Source: Erysipelotrichaceae bacterium (GTDB lineage: Bacteria; Bacillota_I; Bacilli_A; Erysipelotrichales; Erysipelotrichaceae). Taken from it: DNA of 48,204 nt. Every line of letters begins with the position of its first letter. Position 1 is the stretch's first letter. The DNA lies in the NCBI GenBank assembly GCA_017441765.1, contig JAFRVK010000056.1, positions 1 to 48,204 of the forward strand. Reading direction: 5' to 3'. This document shows positions 8,606 to 16,291 of the stretch, piece after piece. The notes under the pieces are model-generated. The model did no database searches, was not told where the DNA came from, and worked only from the letters and a program-made list of their open reading frames with translations. Position numbers and translations under genes: made by a program.

Positions 8606-8619
8606 TGTAAACGGTTTCC
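8606..8619. promoter_or_regulatory. Possible cre/LacI-type operator
   Basis: TGTAAACGGTTTCC matches 13 of 14 positions of the CcpA consensus TGWAANCGNTNWCA. Extended by one base it is an imperfect palindrome (TGTAAAC, G, GTTTCCA). It lies between the divergent MFS and DegV genes. This is consensus matching only. The odd spacing around the central G is a caution. Confidence 0.4.
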
Positions 8620-8655
8620 AGATCTTTGTCAGAATAAAAACAGGATCCTATCGCA

Positions 8656-8661
8656 TATAAT
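8656..8661 (+). promoter_or_regulatory. Candidate -10 element for degV
   Basis: A perfect TATAAT lies 34 bases upstream of the DegV start. No good -35 hexamer was found at 17 bases, so the assignment is tentative. Confidence 0.4.
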
Positions 8662-8694
8662 AAAAATGAAAGATAAAGATAGAGGGAGATAGAT

Positions 8695-9537
8695 ATGACT
8701 GTAAAGATCATAACTGATTCAGGAAGTGATATATCGCAGAAACGGGCTCAGGAACTGGGGATCCAGGTGATACCATTACGCTTCAGTTTCGGGGAAGATG
8801 AATATCTGGATGGCGTGACGATGAGTCCGAAGGAATTTTATGAACGGATGGATCAGGAAGCAGAACTGCCTAAGACATCACAGATCACGCCGTACGCTTA
8901 CGGAGAAGTGTTTAGGGAGGCGATAGCGGATGGCAGCGATGTCTTCTATGTATCGATTTCTTCAGGGGTTTCAGGCTGTTTCCAGAGTGCCACACTGGCT
9001 GCCACAGAATTCGAAGGAAAAGTCTGTGTTTTAGACAGCAAGCATTTCTGTAGCAGTGAGGGTCTTCTGGCGGAGTATGCCAAGAGACTGGCGAATGAGG
9101 GCAAGAGCCTGGATGAGATCTATAAGCTGACAGAGAAAGCCAGAGAGAAGGTCAGGATCATCGCGGTCTTTGCGACACTAGAGAATCTCAGAAAAGGCGG
9201 CAGGATCTCGGCGACTTCGGCTTTCGTAGGAGAGGCGCTGAATATCAAGCTGCTAATCACCATAGAAGATGGTGGTGTCGGCGTGTTAGGTAAATTAAGA
9301 GGAATGAAAAAAGGCTATCAGGCCATGCGTGACTATATCCTGAAAGAAGGAGGAATCGATCCTGAGATGCCGTGCGCCTTTGCCTATTCCGGTAGCGATG
9401 ACAGCAATATCAGTGAGTTCATTGAGATGAATAAAGATCTGTATCCGGATAAGGAAATTCCGATCTCTTATGTCGGAGCGACTGTTGGTACCTATTCCGG
9501 AGCAGGAGCCATCGCGACAGCGTATTTTGTGAAATGA
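8695..9537 (+). CDS. DegV family fatty-acid-binding protein
   Basis: The 280-residue protein has the DegV fold, which binds a fatty acid. In several Firmicutes, DegV-family FakB proteins present fatty acids to the kinase FakA for phosphorylation and membrane lipid synthesis. Visible signatures are KIITDSGSDIS at the start, VIPLRFSFG, KTSQITPYAYGEVF, the YVSISSGVSGCFQSA ligand loop and LENLRKGGRIS near the middle. The start at 8695 follows AGAGGGAGA. Several paralogues per genome are usual. No fakA-like gene is in the window, so which kinase it works with is unknown. The next gene follows after 28 bases and may be co-transcribed. Confidence 0.95.
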   Translation: MTVKIITDSGSDISQKRAQELGIQVIPLRFSFGEDEYLDGVTMSPKEFYERMDQEAELPKTSQITPYAYGEVFREAIADGSDVFYVSISSGVSGCFQSATLAATEFEGKVCVLDSKHFCSSEGLLAEYAKRLANEGKSLDEIYKLTEKAREKVRIIAVFATLENLRKGGRISATSAFVGEALNIKLLITIEDGGVGVLGKLRGMKKGYQAMRDYILKEGGIDPEMPCAFAYSGSDDSNISEFIEMNKDLYPDKEIPISYVGATVGTYSGAGAIATAYFVK

Positions 9538-9565
9538 TACCCGTCGAATAGAAAGAGGTAGAAAA

Positions 9566-10135
9566 ATGTTGCTTTATATCGATGCATGTGTCAGAAAAGA
9601 TTCCCGCACAAGACGTCTGGCAGAATGTCTTCTTCAGACTTTAAATCAGCCTTATGAAAAGGTGGAACTGATAGAATGTGATTTCCCGAAGGTAGATGAA
9701 GCGTTTCTGGTAGAAAAGGATCGCCTGATCAATGAAGGGGCTTATTCTGATCCTTTGTTTGATTATGCGAGACAGTTCTCTGAGGCGGATGAGATCGTGA
9801 TCGCCGCGCCTTACTGGGATCTGTCGTTTCCTACGATCCTGAAAGCTTATCTGGAACAGGTCAACGTCAGCGATATCACATTCCGTTATACGCCGGAAGG
9901 CATGCCTGAAAGTCTGTGTCGGGCAAAGAAGCTTTATTATGTCACGACAGCTGGAGGGGAGTTCTTTCCGGAGGAATATGGGTTCGGATATGTGAAAGCG
10001 CTGGCTCAGAACTTCTATGGCATTCAGGATGTCGAACTGATCAAGGCGAAAAGGTTGGATCTTGAGGGAGAATCGGTCGAGCAGATACTGGCAGATTGTG
10101 AAAAGGAGATCGTTCGAAGATTTAAAGCTGCTTAG
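9566..10135 (+). CDS. FMN-dependent NAD(P)H oxidoreductase, flavodoxin fold (azoreductase/quinone reductase-like)
   Basis: This 189-residue flavodoxin-like protein starts LLYIDACVRKDSRTRRLAE, where the first strand and the phosphate-binding serine/arginine loop would bind FMN. It continues with ADEIVIAAPYWDLSFPTILKAYLEQV, the second flavin-contact segment typical of AzoR and NQO-like enzymes, and the YYVTTAGGEF loop. Such enzymes transfer two electrons from NAD(P)H to quinones, azo dyes or nitro compounds in the cytosol. It follows degV on the same strand and is followed by a terminator. The physiological substrate is not predictable. Confidence 0.88.
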   Translation: MLLYIDACVRKDSRTRRLAECLLQTLNQPYEKVELIECDFPKVDEAFLVEKDRLINEGAYSDPLFDYARQFSEADEIVIAAPYWDLSFPTILKAYLEQVNVSDITFRYTPEGMPESLCRAKKLYYVTTAGGEFFPEEYGFGYVKALAQNFYGIQDVELIKAKRLDLEGESVEQILADCEKEIVRRFKAA

Positions 10136-10167
10136 CGATCCATAGCGCAGATCTAAGCAAATAAAAT

Positions 10168-10190
10168 GGAGAAATCATTATGATTTCTCC
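10168..10190. terminator. Intrinsic terminator between convergent genes
   Basis: GGAGAAATCA / TGATTTCTCC form a 10-bp stem with a very short loop, followed by a T-rich run on the plus strand. It ends the degV/oxidoreductase unit and may also serve the convergent amidohydrolase gene. Confidence 0.8.
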
Positions 10191-10215
10191 GTTTCTGTTT
10201 TGTAAAACATTTCTC

Positions 10216-11496
10216 TTAGATGAACTTATCCAGCTGTTCATCAAGGATCGGGTTGCGTTTCACGGAAGGATGACGGAGCAGATCGCCTCTGGCCATGACC
10301 ATCCGGACATTTCTTAAGGTATGCAGATCTTCCAACGGGTTTCCGTCGGTTACGATCAGGTCGGCATCTTTTCCTTTCTCGATCGAACCTGTCACATTGT
10401 CGATCCCTGCCAGTTTGGCATTATTTAATGTAGCTGTAAACAAAGCAAAGCGGTTGTCGACACCGACGTATCGTGTGAAGTAGACCAGTTCTCTCCAGAA
10501 GTCGTACTGCGAGATCCAGGGGCAGCCCACGTCATTTCCCAAACCGACCGGGATGTTGTTTTGTAAAGCGGCTTTGCTGCAATCGATGATTCCTTTAAAA
10601 ACGAAATTTCCGTTGAACTGTTCCACTTCCGAAGCATTGGAAACGGAACGGTCAAACAAGGCATATGGCAACGCAGGAGACAGGGTCGTGATCAGAAATG
10701 CGTTTTTTTTCTTGAATAATTCAATCGTTTCCTGATCCGGTTCTGCGCCATGCTCGATGGAATCGATCCCATTCAGCAATGCCGCTTTCACACCCTCGCT
10801 TGATTCGACGTGTGCCGCGACTTTGTATCCTTTCTCATGTGCATAGTCGCAGATCTGCCGGATCAACGCAGGGTCCATTTTCATCTCGCCAGGGACGCCT
10901 TTTTCTTTCGCGTCCATGACTCCGCCCGTGATCATAATCTTCACCAGATCGGCTTTCTTTTCCTTCAGATGATCGATATGATCCTTCGCTTCCTCAAAGC
11001 TGTGCGCAACGATCGCCACCGAACCGGCCATATGCCCGCCCGGAACGGAAATCCCTTCATTCGAAGACAAGATACGCGGTCCGCTGTATTTCTTCTGACG
11101 GATCTCATCCCTGACTCTGCTGTCAAGATCTTTCAATCCGCCTACGGTACGGATCGTCGTGACACCGCTGTTCAGTTCGATCTGAGCATAGTTCTTCACC
11201 ATCCTGTAAGCGACATGTGAAGTGATCGGATTGGAAAACAGCAGATTCACAAGTTTCGTGTTGTCCCTCTGTTTCTTCTGCGGCTTGCCGTTGCCTGCCA
11301 GATGGACATGCATATTGATCAATCCGGGAAGCAGATACTTTCCTTCCAGATCGACCGTTTCATATCCGGCTGTGTCGTATCCGTCATTCATGATATCTTC
11401 GATCTTTTCATCCTTCACCAGAACGATCTTTCCGTGGATCGGTTCCATTTCCTTTGTGCCATCGAGTATGATTCCGTTACATAATGCATAGTTCAT
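10216..11496 (-). CDS. Metal-dependent amidohydrolase, imidazolonepropionase-like
   Basis: This 426-residue TIM-barrel amidohydrolase has a small beta-sandwich formed by both ends of the chain. The metal site is recognisable: GLINMHVHLAG (His63 and His65), KIMITGGV, AAHVESSEG, SIEHGAE, and the terminal Asp in VGLGNDVG. It belongs with the cytosolic prolidase/imidazolonepropionase-like group (KGKDADLIVTDGNPLEDL near the C-terminus), members of which cleave Xaa-Pro or related amide/lactam bonds. The start at 11496 is preceded by AGAGGT. It stands alone, with convergent genes on the left and a divergent TfoX-N gene on the right, so context does not reveal the substrate. Confidence 0.9.
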   Translation of the reverse strand: MNYALCNGIILDGTKEMEPIHGKIVLVKDEKIEDIMNDGYDTAGYETVDLEGKYLLPGLINMHVHLAGNGKPQKKQRDNTKLVNLLFSNPITSHVAYRMVKNYAQIELNSGVTTIRTVGGLKDLDSRVRDEIRQKKYSGPRILSSNEGISVPGGHMAGSVAIVAHSFEEAKDHIDHLKEKKADLVKIMITGGVMDAKEKGVPGEMKMDPALIRQICDYAHEKGYKVAAHVESSEGVKAALLNGIDSIEHGAEPDQETIELFKKKNAFLITTLSPALPYALFDRSVSNASEVEQFNGNFVFKGIIDCSKAALQNNIPVGLGNDVGCPWISQYDFWRELVYFTRYVGVDNRFALFTATLNNAKLAGIDNVTGSIEKGKDADLIVTDGNPLEDLHTLRNVRMVMARGDLLRHPSVKRNPILDEQLDKFI

Positions 11497-11579
11497 GATG
11501 CGTACCTCTATCTGTTGATACTATATTATCAGAAATCATCCATAGAAAGGAAAAGACCGATCCGTGTTAAAATGGATGC

Positions 11580-11900
11580 ATGGCATCAAGCAAAGATTAT
11601 CTGAATTATGTATTGAAACGGCTGACAGAATCACTGGATCTGTCCTATCGTCCGATGATGGGTGAGTATGTGATCTACTCGCAGGGAAAAGTCATCGGCG
11701 GGATCTATGATGACCGGTTTCTTTTGAAGAAGACGAAGACGGCTCTGGAACTGCTGAAGGATACAGGAAACATCCAGACGGCGACTCCCTATGAAGGAGC
11801 CAAAGAGATGCTGGTGGCAGACATCGATGACAAAGAAATGACCTGCCGCCTGATCGAAGCGATCGTCAGCGATCTGCCTGAACCAAAGAAGAAAAAATGA
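11580..11900 (+). CDS. TfoX/Sxy N-terminal domain protein
   Basis: This 106-residue protein consists of the TfoX N-terminal domain alone. The core shows LSYRPMMGEYVIYSQGKVIGGIYDDRFLLKKT, the family's strand-rich pattern, followed by the ATPYEGAKEML segment. In gamma-proteobacteria TfoX/Sxy activates competence genes. Stand-alone N-domains are common in Firmicutes, where their job is not established. No good ribosome site lies at normal spacing before 11580. The nearest AAAGG is about 30 bases away. A terminator follows directly. Confidence 0.87.
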   Translation: MASSKDYLNYVLKRLTESLDLSYRPMMGEYVIYSQGKVIGGIYDDRFLLKKTKTALELLKDTGNIQTATPYEGAKEMLVADIDDKEMTCRLIEAIVSDLPEPKKKK

Positions 11901-11931
11901 AAACTGTCTCCTTCAAGGGAGACAGTTTCTA
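11901..11931 (+). terminator. Intrinsic terminator after the TfoX-N gene
   Basis: AAACTGTCTCC pairs with GGGAGACAGTTT around a short TTCAA-type loop and is followed by a short T-rich tail. It begins immediately after the stop codon. Confidence 0.85.
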
Positions 11932-11959
11932 TTAATCATGCGTAAGCCTGATTGAAAAC

Positions 11960-11976
11960 CATACGCTGTGCGTATG
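11960..11976 (+). repeat. Left-end subterminal hairpin of the IS200-type element
   Basis: A 7-bp stem with a 3-base loop, CATACGC-TGT-GCGTATG. In IS200/IS605 elements TnpA recognises such hairpins on single-stranded DNA. Confidence 0.75.
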
Positions 11977-12068
11977 TGCCTAGAAGAGCTTAAGCTTCAT
12001 ATAAGAAAACCCCCTTATAATTAGACATGGCTGTCAACCGTGTTCAGATGTATAAGGAGGTAATATCA

Positions 12069-12533
12069 TTGGCTAATAAGGCAAATGACGATAGTAGTTT
12101 ATCACATACGAGGTGGAACTGTAAGTATCATATCGTATTTATCCCGAAATATCGAAGGAAAGAGATATACGGGAAACTCAGAGCAGACATCGCTCAGATC
12201 CTCAAGCAGCTCTGCTTCTGCAAGAACGTCGAGCTCATCGAGGGACACGCAATGTCCGATCATATCCACATCCTGGTGAAGATCCCGCCCAAGCTGGCGG
12301 TGTCAAGCTTCATGGGATACCTCAAGGGAAAGTCTTCCCTGATGATCTTCGAGAAGCACGCCAACCTGAAGTACAGGTACGGAAACCGCAACTTCTGGGC
12401 CAAGGGATACTACGTATCTACGGTAGGGCTCAATGCCAAGGTCGTGGAGGAGTACATCCGCAATCAGGAGAAGGAGGACATGATGCAGGACAATCTGAGC
12501 AGGAAGGAATATCAGGATCCCTTCAAGGGATAG
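12069..12533 (+). CDS. tnpA: IS200-type transposase TnpA, TTG start
   Basis: This 154-residue HUH-family Y1 transposase cuts and joins single-stranded DNA at hairpin ends. The HUH motif is DHIHILV (His65 and His67), and the catalytic tyrosine is Tyr129 in EEYIRNQ. KYHIVFIPKYRRK is the typical IS200 opening strand. I chose TTG at 12069 because AAGGAGG at 12054-12060 stands 8 bases before it and the family begins about there. The in-frame ATG at 12027 has no ribosome site. The protein appears complete, so the element could be active. IS200 transposases are normally poorly expressed, in line with the weak start codon. Confidence 0.92.
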   Translation: MANKANDDSSLSHTRWNCKYHIVFIPKYRRKEIYGKLRADIAQILKQLCFCKNVELIEGHAMSDHIHILVKIPPKLAVSSFMGYLKGKSSLMIFEKHANLKYRYGNRNFWAKGYYVSTVGLNAKVVEEYIRNQEKEDMMQDNLSRKEYQDPFKG

Positions 12534-12535
12534 GC

Positions 12536-12640
12536 CATAGTGCTTCAGCACGGCTGGCAGCCCTTCACAAGACCCTTGAGGGTCGCTGTGAGGTAGAGGC
12601 CCTTACAGGGGAGCCTGAAAACCGCACGTTACACGTGCGG
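12536..12640 (+). repeat. Structured non-coding right end of the IS200-type element
   Basis: After the tnpA stop come several consecutive hairpins: GTGC-TTCA-GCAC, then GACCC-TTGA-GGGTC nested inside a longer CACAA/TGTG pairing, a C-rich/G-rich segment around 12590-12615, and the terminal 8-bp hairpin at 12622-12640. The last is the likely TnpA-binding end. The others may be part of the end or encode a structured RNA. No open reading frame explains the stretch. Confidence 0.5.
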
Positions 12641-12671
12641 ATTGGTTATTGATAGCGGTTGAATGGATCAG

Positions 12672-13949
12672 TTATTCTGCCTGTGTCTTTTTTCTACCCA
12701 GAAACAAAGACAGCACAAGCAACACAATGCCACCGATTCCGGCATAGATGCCAAGCGTCGAGAAGCGATCCATGAAGACCTTCACAAGATCCGGAATGAT
12801 GAAAGACAGGTTGTTACCAGATTCCGTCATGGCGTTCGTAAGATAATCGGTAAGCTTGATAGAATAAGACTTACTGAAATAAGCAGCTGCACCTGAAAGC
12901 AGGAATGAAAGACCAATAAAGAAGAGTGACTTCCGCTTGCCTGCCAGCAGCAACAGCAGCATCAATACACCTGCAACACCAAGACAGATATAGGTCAGGC
13001 TGCCATCCAGGGCTTTTCTGATCAGGGACAACGCCGTAGAAGGGATACCGGAGATGGTATCTTCATAAGAAGGAAGACAAGAATACAATTTCGGTGCAAT
13101 CTTGCTGGAGATGCTTCGAAGCAGCGTGGCGTTTGCCTTATCGATATCCAACTTTTCATCGGAGAAACCCTGGTCATGGATATAACCATAGACTTCCTTC
13201 AAAAGCGTCTCATTCAGTGTCTGCTGAGCGATGGTCGTATAGGTGACATTCTCATCTTTCAGACAGTCAATATAATTCAGAAGATGTTCATCAAAGATCT
13301 CACCTATCTTGTTTTCGATTGAACGGTATAACCCGTTCTGTATCACAACCGATTCTTTGCCGGTACGCAGAAGGTAAGCAAAAGGATCCAGCTGATCGAT
13401 ATCCAGACTGCAGAAGAAATCCTTCATTCTCAGGACTTCCAGAGCGGACTTGTATTTCACGGTGATGGTTTCCAGCAGCAACGGTTCCATCTTGGTCCAG
13501 ACCCGTTGATTCTTGACGTTTTTGTAGGTCATGGTCTTGTTTGGGCTGATGATATTATCCGCTACCGCCGTCTGTGTGTAACCGATACCGAGATCTTCTG
13601 CGACCGGATTCAGCGAAGTATAGGCATACTTCTCATCCTGTTTGCTTTGGACATATGCGAATGCGCCATTCTGACAGATTACGGCATTCTCTCCGGAGAC
13701 ATTCACTGCCAACGCAACCTGAGGTTCGATGGCTTCGGCAAGCTTCTCATAGATATTGACAGTCTCTCCGTCTTCCGGGAGATATTCATACTGCAGGATC
13801 TTCTCTCCGCTGGAGATACCGGATACCACAGATGTCAGATTTTCTTTCTGAAACAGCTGCGATGCGGCAAACAGCGATCCTGTACAAAGGATGCTGACAA
13901 CAAGCAGAATTGATAGCAAGATGTTTGTGATGATTTTTGAAGTTTTCAT
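12672..13949 (-). CDS. Membrane protein of unknown function with large extracytoplasmic domain
   Basis: I do not recognise this 425-residue protein. It has an N-terminal hydrophobic segment (KIITNILLSILLVVSILCTGSLFAA), then about 280 residues of soluble, probably extracellular sequence. Three C-terminal hydrophobic segments follow: YICLGVAGVLMLLLLLAG, SLFFIGLSFLLSGAAAYF and LGIYAGIGGIVLLVLSLFLG, with a short basic tail. The ATG at 13949 is preferred over the ATG at 13973, because AAGGGA lies 7 bases before it. The IS200-type element lies just beyond its 3' end, leaving about 20-30 bases between them, and the stop codon appears native. It stands alone and reads away from the ydbC-like gene. 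Confidence 0.75.
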   Translation of the reverse strand: MKTSKIITNILLSILLVVSILCTGSLFAASQLFQKENLTSVVSGISSGEKILQYEYLPEDGETVNIYEKLAEAIEPQVALAVNVSGENAVICQNGAFAYVQSKQDEKYAYTSLNPVAEDLGIGYTQTAVADNIISPNKTMTYKNVKNQRVWTKMEPLLLETITVKYKSALEVLRMKDFFCSLDIDQLDPFAYLLRTGKESVVIQNGLYRSIENKIGEIFDEHLLNYIDCLKDENVTYTTIAQQTLNETLLKEVYGYIHDQGFSDEKLDIDKANATLLRSISSKIAPKLYSCLPSYEDTISGIPSTALSLIRKALDGSLTYICLGVAGVLMLLLLLAGKRKSLFFIGLSFLLSGAAAYFSKSYSIKLTDYLTNAMTESGNNLSFIIPDLVKVFMDRFSTLGIYAGIGGIVLLVLSLFLGRKKTQAE

Positions 13950-14036
13950 GGTATGTTCCCTTGCATCCATCATAACACATCAGGCTTCGGTCAAAAAGCA
14001 GGCTCGTCCCGTGGAATTGATATAAAGAAAAGGTCT

Positions 14037-14100
14037 TTTTATAATATAATATTAAATACTAATAAATAAATATTTTTTATATACAGATTTGTAGTACAAT
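14037..14100 (+). promoter_or_regulatory. AT-rich promoter region before the ydbC-like gene
   Basis: This stretch is nearly pure A/T (for example TATAATATAATATTAAATAC) and ends in TACAAT at 14095-14100, a plausible -10. The transcript would start about 30 bases before the AGGAGG site of the next gene. Confidence 0.45.
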
Positions 14101-14138
14101 CATTGTTAAGCAGCTTGCAGGAGAAGGAGGAACGGAAT

Positions 14139-14369
14139 ATGCCTGAATTCAAATATGAAATCAATGAAAAAGTAGCTTTACTGAGTGAGAATGGCGATTA
14201 CACGTGCGAAGCCAATGTGATCACTTATGGAACGGGAAGACCGAAACTGGATATCCGTAAATGGAACCGTGCCGAAGACAAGATGCAGAAAGGGATCACC
14301 CTAAACAAAGCGGAAGCAGAAGCGCTGTTTGAAGCTTTGAAGGAATTTGATTTTGATCTTTTAGGTTAA
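14139..14369 (+). CDS. YdbC/PC4-family single-stranded DNA-binding protein
   Basis: This 76-residue protein has the transcriptional coactivator PC4 fold found in bacterial YdbC, which binds single-stranded DNA and probably RNA. The pattern shows antiparallel strands (KYEINEKVALLSE, CEANVITYG) followed by LDIRKWNRAEDKMQKGITLNKAEAEALFEAL, ending in the C-terminal helix. The ATG at 14139 is chosen because GGAGGAACGGAAT precedes it. The upstream in-frame ATG at 14103 lacks such a site. It is a single-gene unit. Confidence 0.85.
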   Translation: MPEFKYEINEKVALLSENGDYTCEANVITYGTGRPKLDIRKWNRAEDKMQKGITLNKAEAEALFEALKEFDFDLLG

Positions 14370-14753
14370 AAACCTTAAACGTTCGATTCCGTCATGGTAA
14401 ACAGAAACATCATCGATGATCAGCATGCCCATATGATCATGTGCCATAATCATTTTAGCCAGTTATGTCGCTTGCTGAAACTGCTTGATGATGCACGAAT
14501 TAACTCAACATATATATTGAAAAAACAGCTGGAAGATTCCTTATGATGTGATTAAGGATAGAGTGTCCGGCTCTTTGCCGGGAAACATGATGAAAAGAAG
14601 GATAACGGAATCATCCAAAGATCTGCGACGGTGCCCAAAACAGGCAGACAAAACAAAAACCATGAAGCAGCAGCATGCTGCTTTTTATCAGGATCACTTT
14701 TAAGAAATCGCAAGCAGGTTTCTATAATATAATGTATATAACAGGGTAAAATC
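14370..14753. other. 384-base gap with no convincing gene; possible gene relic
   Basis: No full gene is seen. A 35-codon frame at 14439-14546 reads MCHNHFSQLCRLLKLLDD..., with no ribosome site. An open stretch of 61 codons at 14521-14703 has no good start. A minimal palindrome AGCAGCATGCTGCT with a T run (14669-14687) resembles a weak terminator. TATAAT-like boxes at 14723-14733 probably drive the next gene. The open, partly amphipathic stretches could be remains of a decayed gene, but I cannot name it. Confidence 0.5.
14723..14733 (+). promoter_or_regulatory. Candidate -10 region (two overlapping TATAAT boxes)
   Basis: TATAATATAAT contains two registers of a perfect -10 hexamer, about 20-30 bases before the start of the YubB-like gene at 14754. 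No clear -35 was found. Confidence 0.4.
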
Positions 14754-15224
14754 ATGAAACAATACATAAGAACGAAACTGACTTTTGAAGGTGATCCGGC
14801 AAGAATCAAAGAGATCACAGAAGAATTAGGATCTGAGGAAGACCCGATCCGTTTCAACAGAATCGTTCTTTTATCAGAAAATGATGACCCTGTCGAGAAA
14901 TGGGGGACAGAAGATGATGCTCAGGAGACAGACCGGATCGTGTATCGCGACGGTACGAAGGCAGAGTATTCGTTCGATACTTTGAAAACAATACCGATGC
15001 CGATCTATCGGAAACTGTCTGAGACTTATAAAAATGTAAAAATGAGGATCGATTATGCTTCAGAAGATTATGGAAACGATTGTGGAAGATATGAATCTCC
15101 TGAGGGAAGCGGTGAACTGTTTCTGAAAGAGATCGATGATCCCTTCGTGTTTGCGTGCGATGTCTGGGAGATCGATCCCGAGGAACAGCGCTATGAAGAG
15201 ATGATCAATTACTATGAAGAATAA
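14754..15224 (+). CDS. Small cytosolic protein, possibly YubB/Api92 ferredoxin-like domain
   Basis: This acidic 156-residue protein has no signal peptide or membrane segment. The layout recalls the YubB/Api92-like ferredoxin-fold family: an N-terminal strand, RFNRIVLL, then VEKWGTEDDA, a FDTLKTIPMPIYRKLSETY segment and RIDYASEDYGNDCGRYE. In that family a KWG turn and a 'P-P-I-x-x-L' run are typical. The assignment is by pattern only. The function of the family is not established. The gene ends 13 bases before the peptidase start and probably shares its transcript. Confidence 0.55.
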   Translation: MKQYIRTKLTFEGDPARIKEITEELGSEEDPIRFNRIVLLSENDDPVEKWGTEDDAQETDRIVYRDGTKAEYSFDTLKTIPMPIYRKLSETYKNVKMRIDYASEDYGNDCGRYESPEGSGELFLKEIDDPFVFACDVWEIDPEEQRYEEMINYYEE

Positions 15225-15237
15225 AAAGGGGAAGACT

Positions 15238-16272
15238 ATGAATACTTTTGATGAGAACTATTGTATCGAAGCGTTTGAAAGACTGCTGAAGGTCGATAGC
15301 ACCACAGGTCAGTATGAGGAAATACAGAAGCTGATCTGTGAGATGGTCGAAGAGATCGGTTACAGCTATGAACTGACCCATAAAGGCGGTGTGATCGTCG
15401 ATCTAGGCGGGGAGGGAAATCCTTTGGTGGTGTCGGCGCATCTGGATGATATCGGTCTGATGGTGCGTCATATCAATGCGGACGGCACGTTGAATGTCTG
15501 CCCGGTAGGAGGTCTGTATCCTTTGTATTGCGTGACAGAAAACGTCAATGTGTATACCCGTGACGGGAAGGCCTATACAGGAGCGATCTGCCGTATTCCA
15601 AATTCTCTGCATGTCACAGAGGAAGAATTAAGAGAGGTCTTGCCTGATTTCCGTAAGAATGTCTGTGTCGTACTGGATAATGACGTGAAGAGTGCAGAAG
15701 ATGTCCGTAAGCTGGGAATCGAAACAGGGGATTTCATCGGTCTGGAACCGCGTTTCAGGATGTCCAACGGTTATCTGAAATCACGTTTTGTGGATGATAA
15801 GGCATGTGTGGCTGTGGTGCTGGCAGCGATGAAAGAACTGAAAGAGACAGGAACAGAACTGAAGCGCAAGATCTATGCCTACTTTGCGATGTATGAAGAG
15901 ATCGGCCATGGCACGACTTACTTGCCGGAAGGCACGAAAGACTTCCTGGCTCTGGATATCGCACCGATAGGTCCGGAACAAAATTCCGATGAACACAAGG
16001 TATCTGTCTTTGCGAAAGATTCCCGCTTCCCTTACCACGATGCCATGACCAACGAGATCAGGGAATGTGCCATCAAAGCGAATATCGACTATGTCATGGA
16101 TGTGTTTACGCCTCACTATGGCACGGATGGAGATGCCACGATCCTGGCGGGTTATGATATCCGTCATGCGGCGATTGGCCCGGGCACAGCTAACTCTCAC
16201 GGTTATGAGCGTACGCATATCGATGGTCTGAAGAACACCTATCTGTTACTGATGGAATATATGCTGCGATAG
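15238..16272 (+). CDS. M42-family aminopeptidase (glutamyl aminopeptidase/deblocking type)
   Basis: The 344-residue cytosolic metallopeptidase trims N-terminal residues from peptides. All expected di-metal ligands are visible: His68 and Asp70 (SAHLDD), bridging Asp186 (FVDDKAC), Glu220/Glu221 (MYEEIGHG), Asp240 (LDIAP) and His327 (ERTHIDG). The region between about 75 and 175 is the extra domain that mediates the family's large assemblies. The start at 15238 follows AAAGGGGAAG. An ATG at 15214 would overlap the previous gene and has no ribosome site. The next gene, a membrane protein, begins 20 bases after. Confidence 0.93.
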   Translation: MNTFDENYCIEAFERLLKVDSTTGQYEEIQKLICEMVEEIGYSYELTHKGGVIVDLGGEGNPLVVSAHLDDIGLMVRHINADGTLNVCPVGGLYPLYCVTENVNVYTRDGKAYTGAICRIPNSLHVTEEELREVLPDFRKNVCVVLDNDVKSAEDVRKLGIETGDFIGLEPRFRMSNGYLKSRFVDDKACVAVVLAAMKELKETGTELKRKIYAYFAMYEEIGHGTTYLPEGTKDFLALDIAPIGPEQNSDEHKVSVFAKDSRFPYHDAMTNEIRECAIKANIDYVMDVFTPHYGTDGDATILAGYDIRHAAIGPGTANSHGYERTHIDGLKNTYLLLMEYMLR

Positions 16273-16291
16273 AAGATAAAGGAGATCAGTT

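Larger units (their letters stand above)
11941..12650 (+). mobile_element. IS200-type insertion sequence (approximate limits)
   Basis: The element is a single Y1 transposase gene flanked by subterminal hairpins, as in the IS200 group of IS200/IS605. The left hairpin CATACGC-TGT-GCGTATG (11960-11976) and the right hairpin CCGCACGT-TAC-ACGTGCGG (12622-12640) are each preceded by the same octamer TGAAAACC (11953-11960 and 12616-12623). The ends are therefore in direct, not inverted, orientation. No TnpB gene is present. Exact cleavage points cannot be fixed without an empty site. The element sits between a terminator and the 3' end of a convergent membrane-protein gene, where it disrupts no recognisable gene. 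Confidence 0.8.

Noticed and set aside
12027..12068. ATG at 12027 as the tnpA start
   Set aside because: No ribosome site precedes it, while AAGGAGG sits correctly before TTG at 12069, inside the would-be extension.
12536..12640. Guide RNA (omega-RNA) of a TnpB system
   Set aside because: There is no TnpB gene in the window, so a functional guide role cannot be supported; only a structured end is reported.
14552..14857. 101-codon minus-strand frame with hydrophobic stretches
   Set aside because: It runs antisense across the start of the YubB-like gene, has no ribosome site and no family-like pattern.
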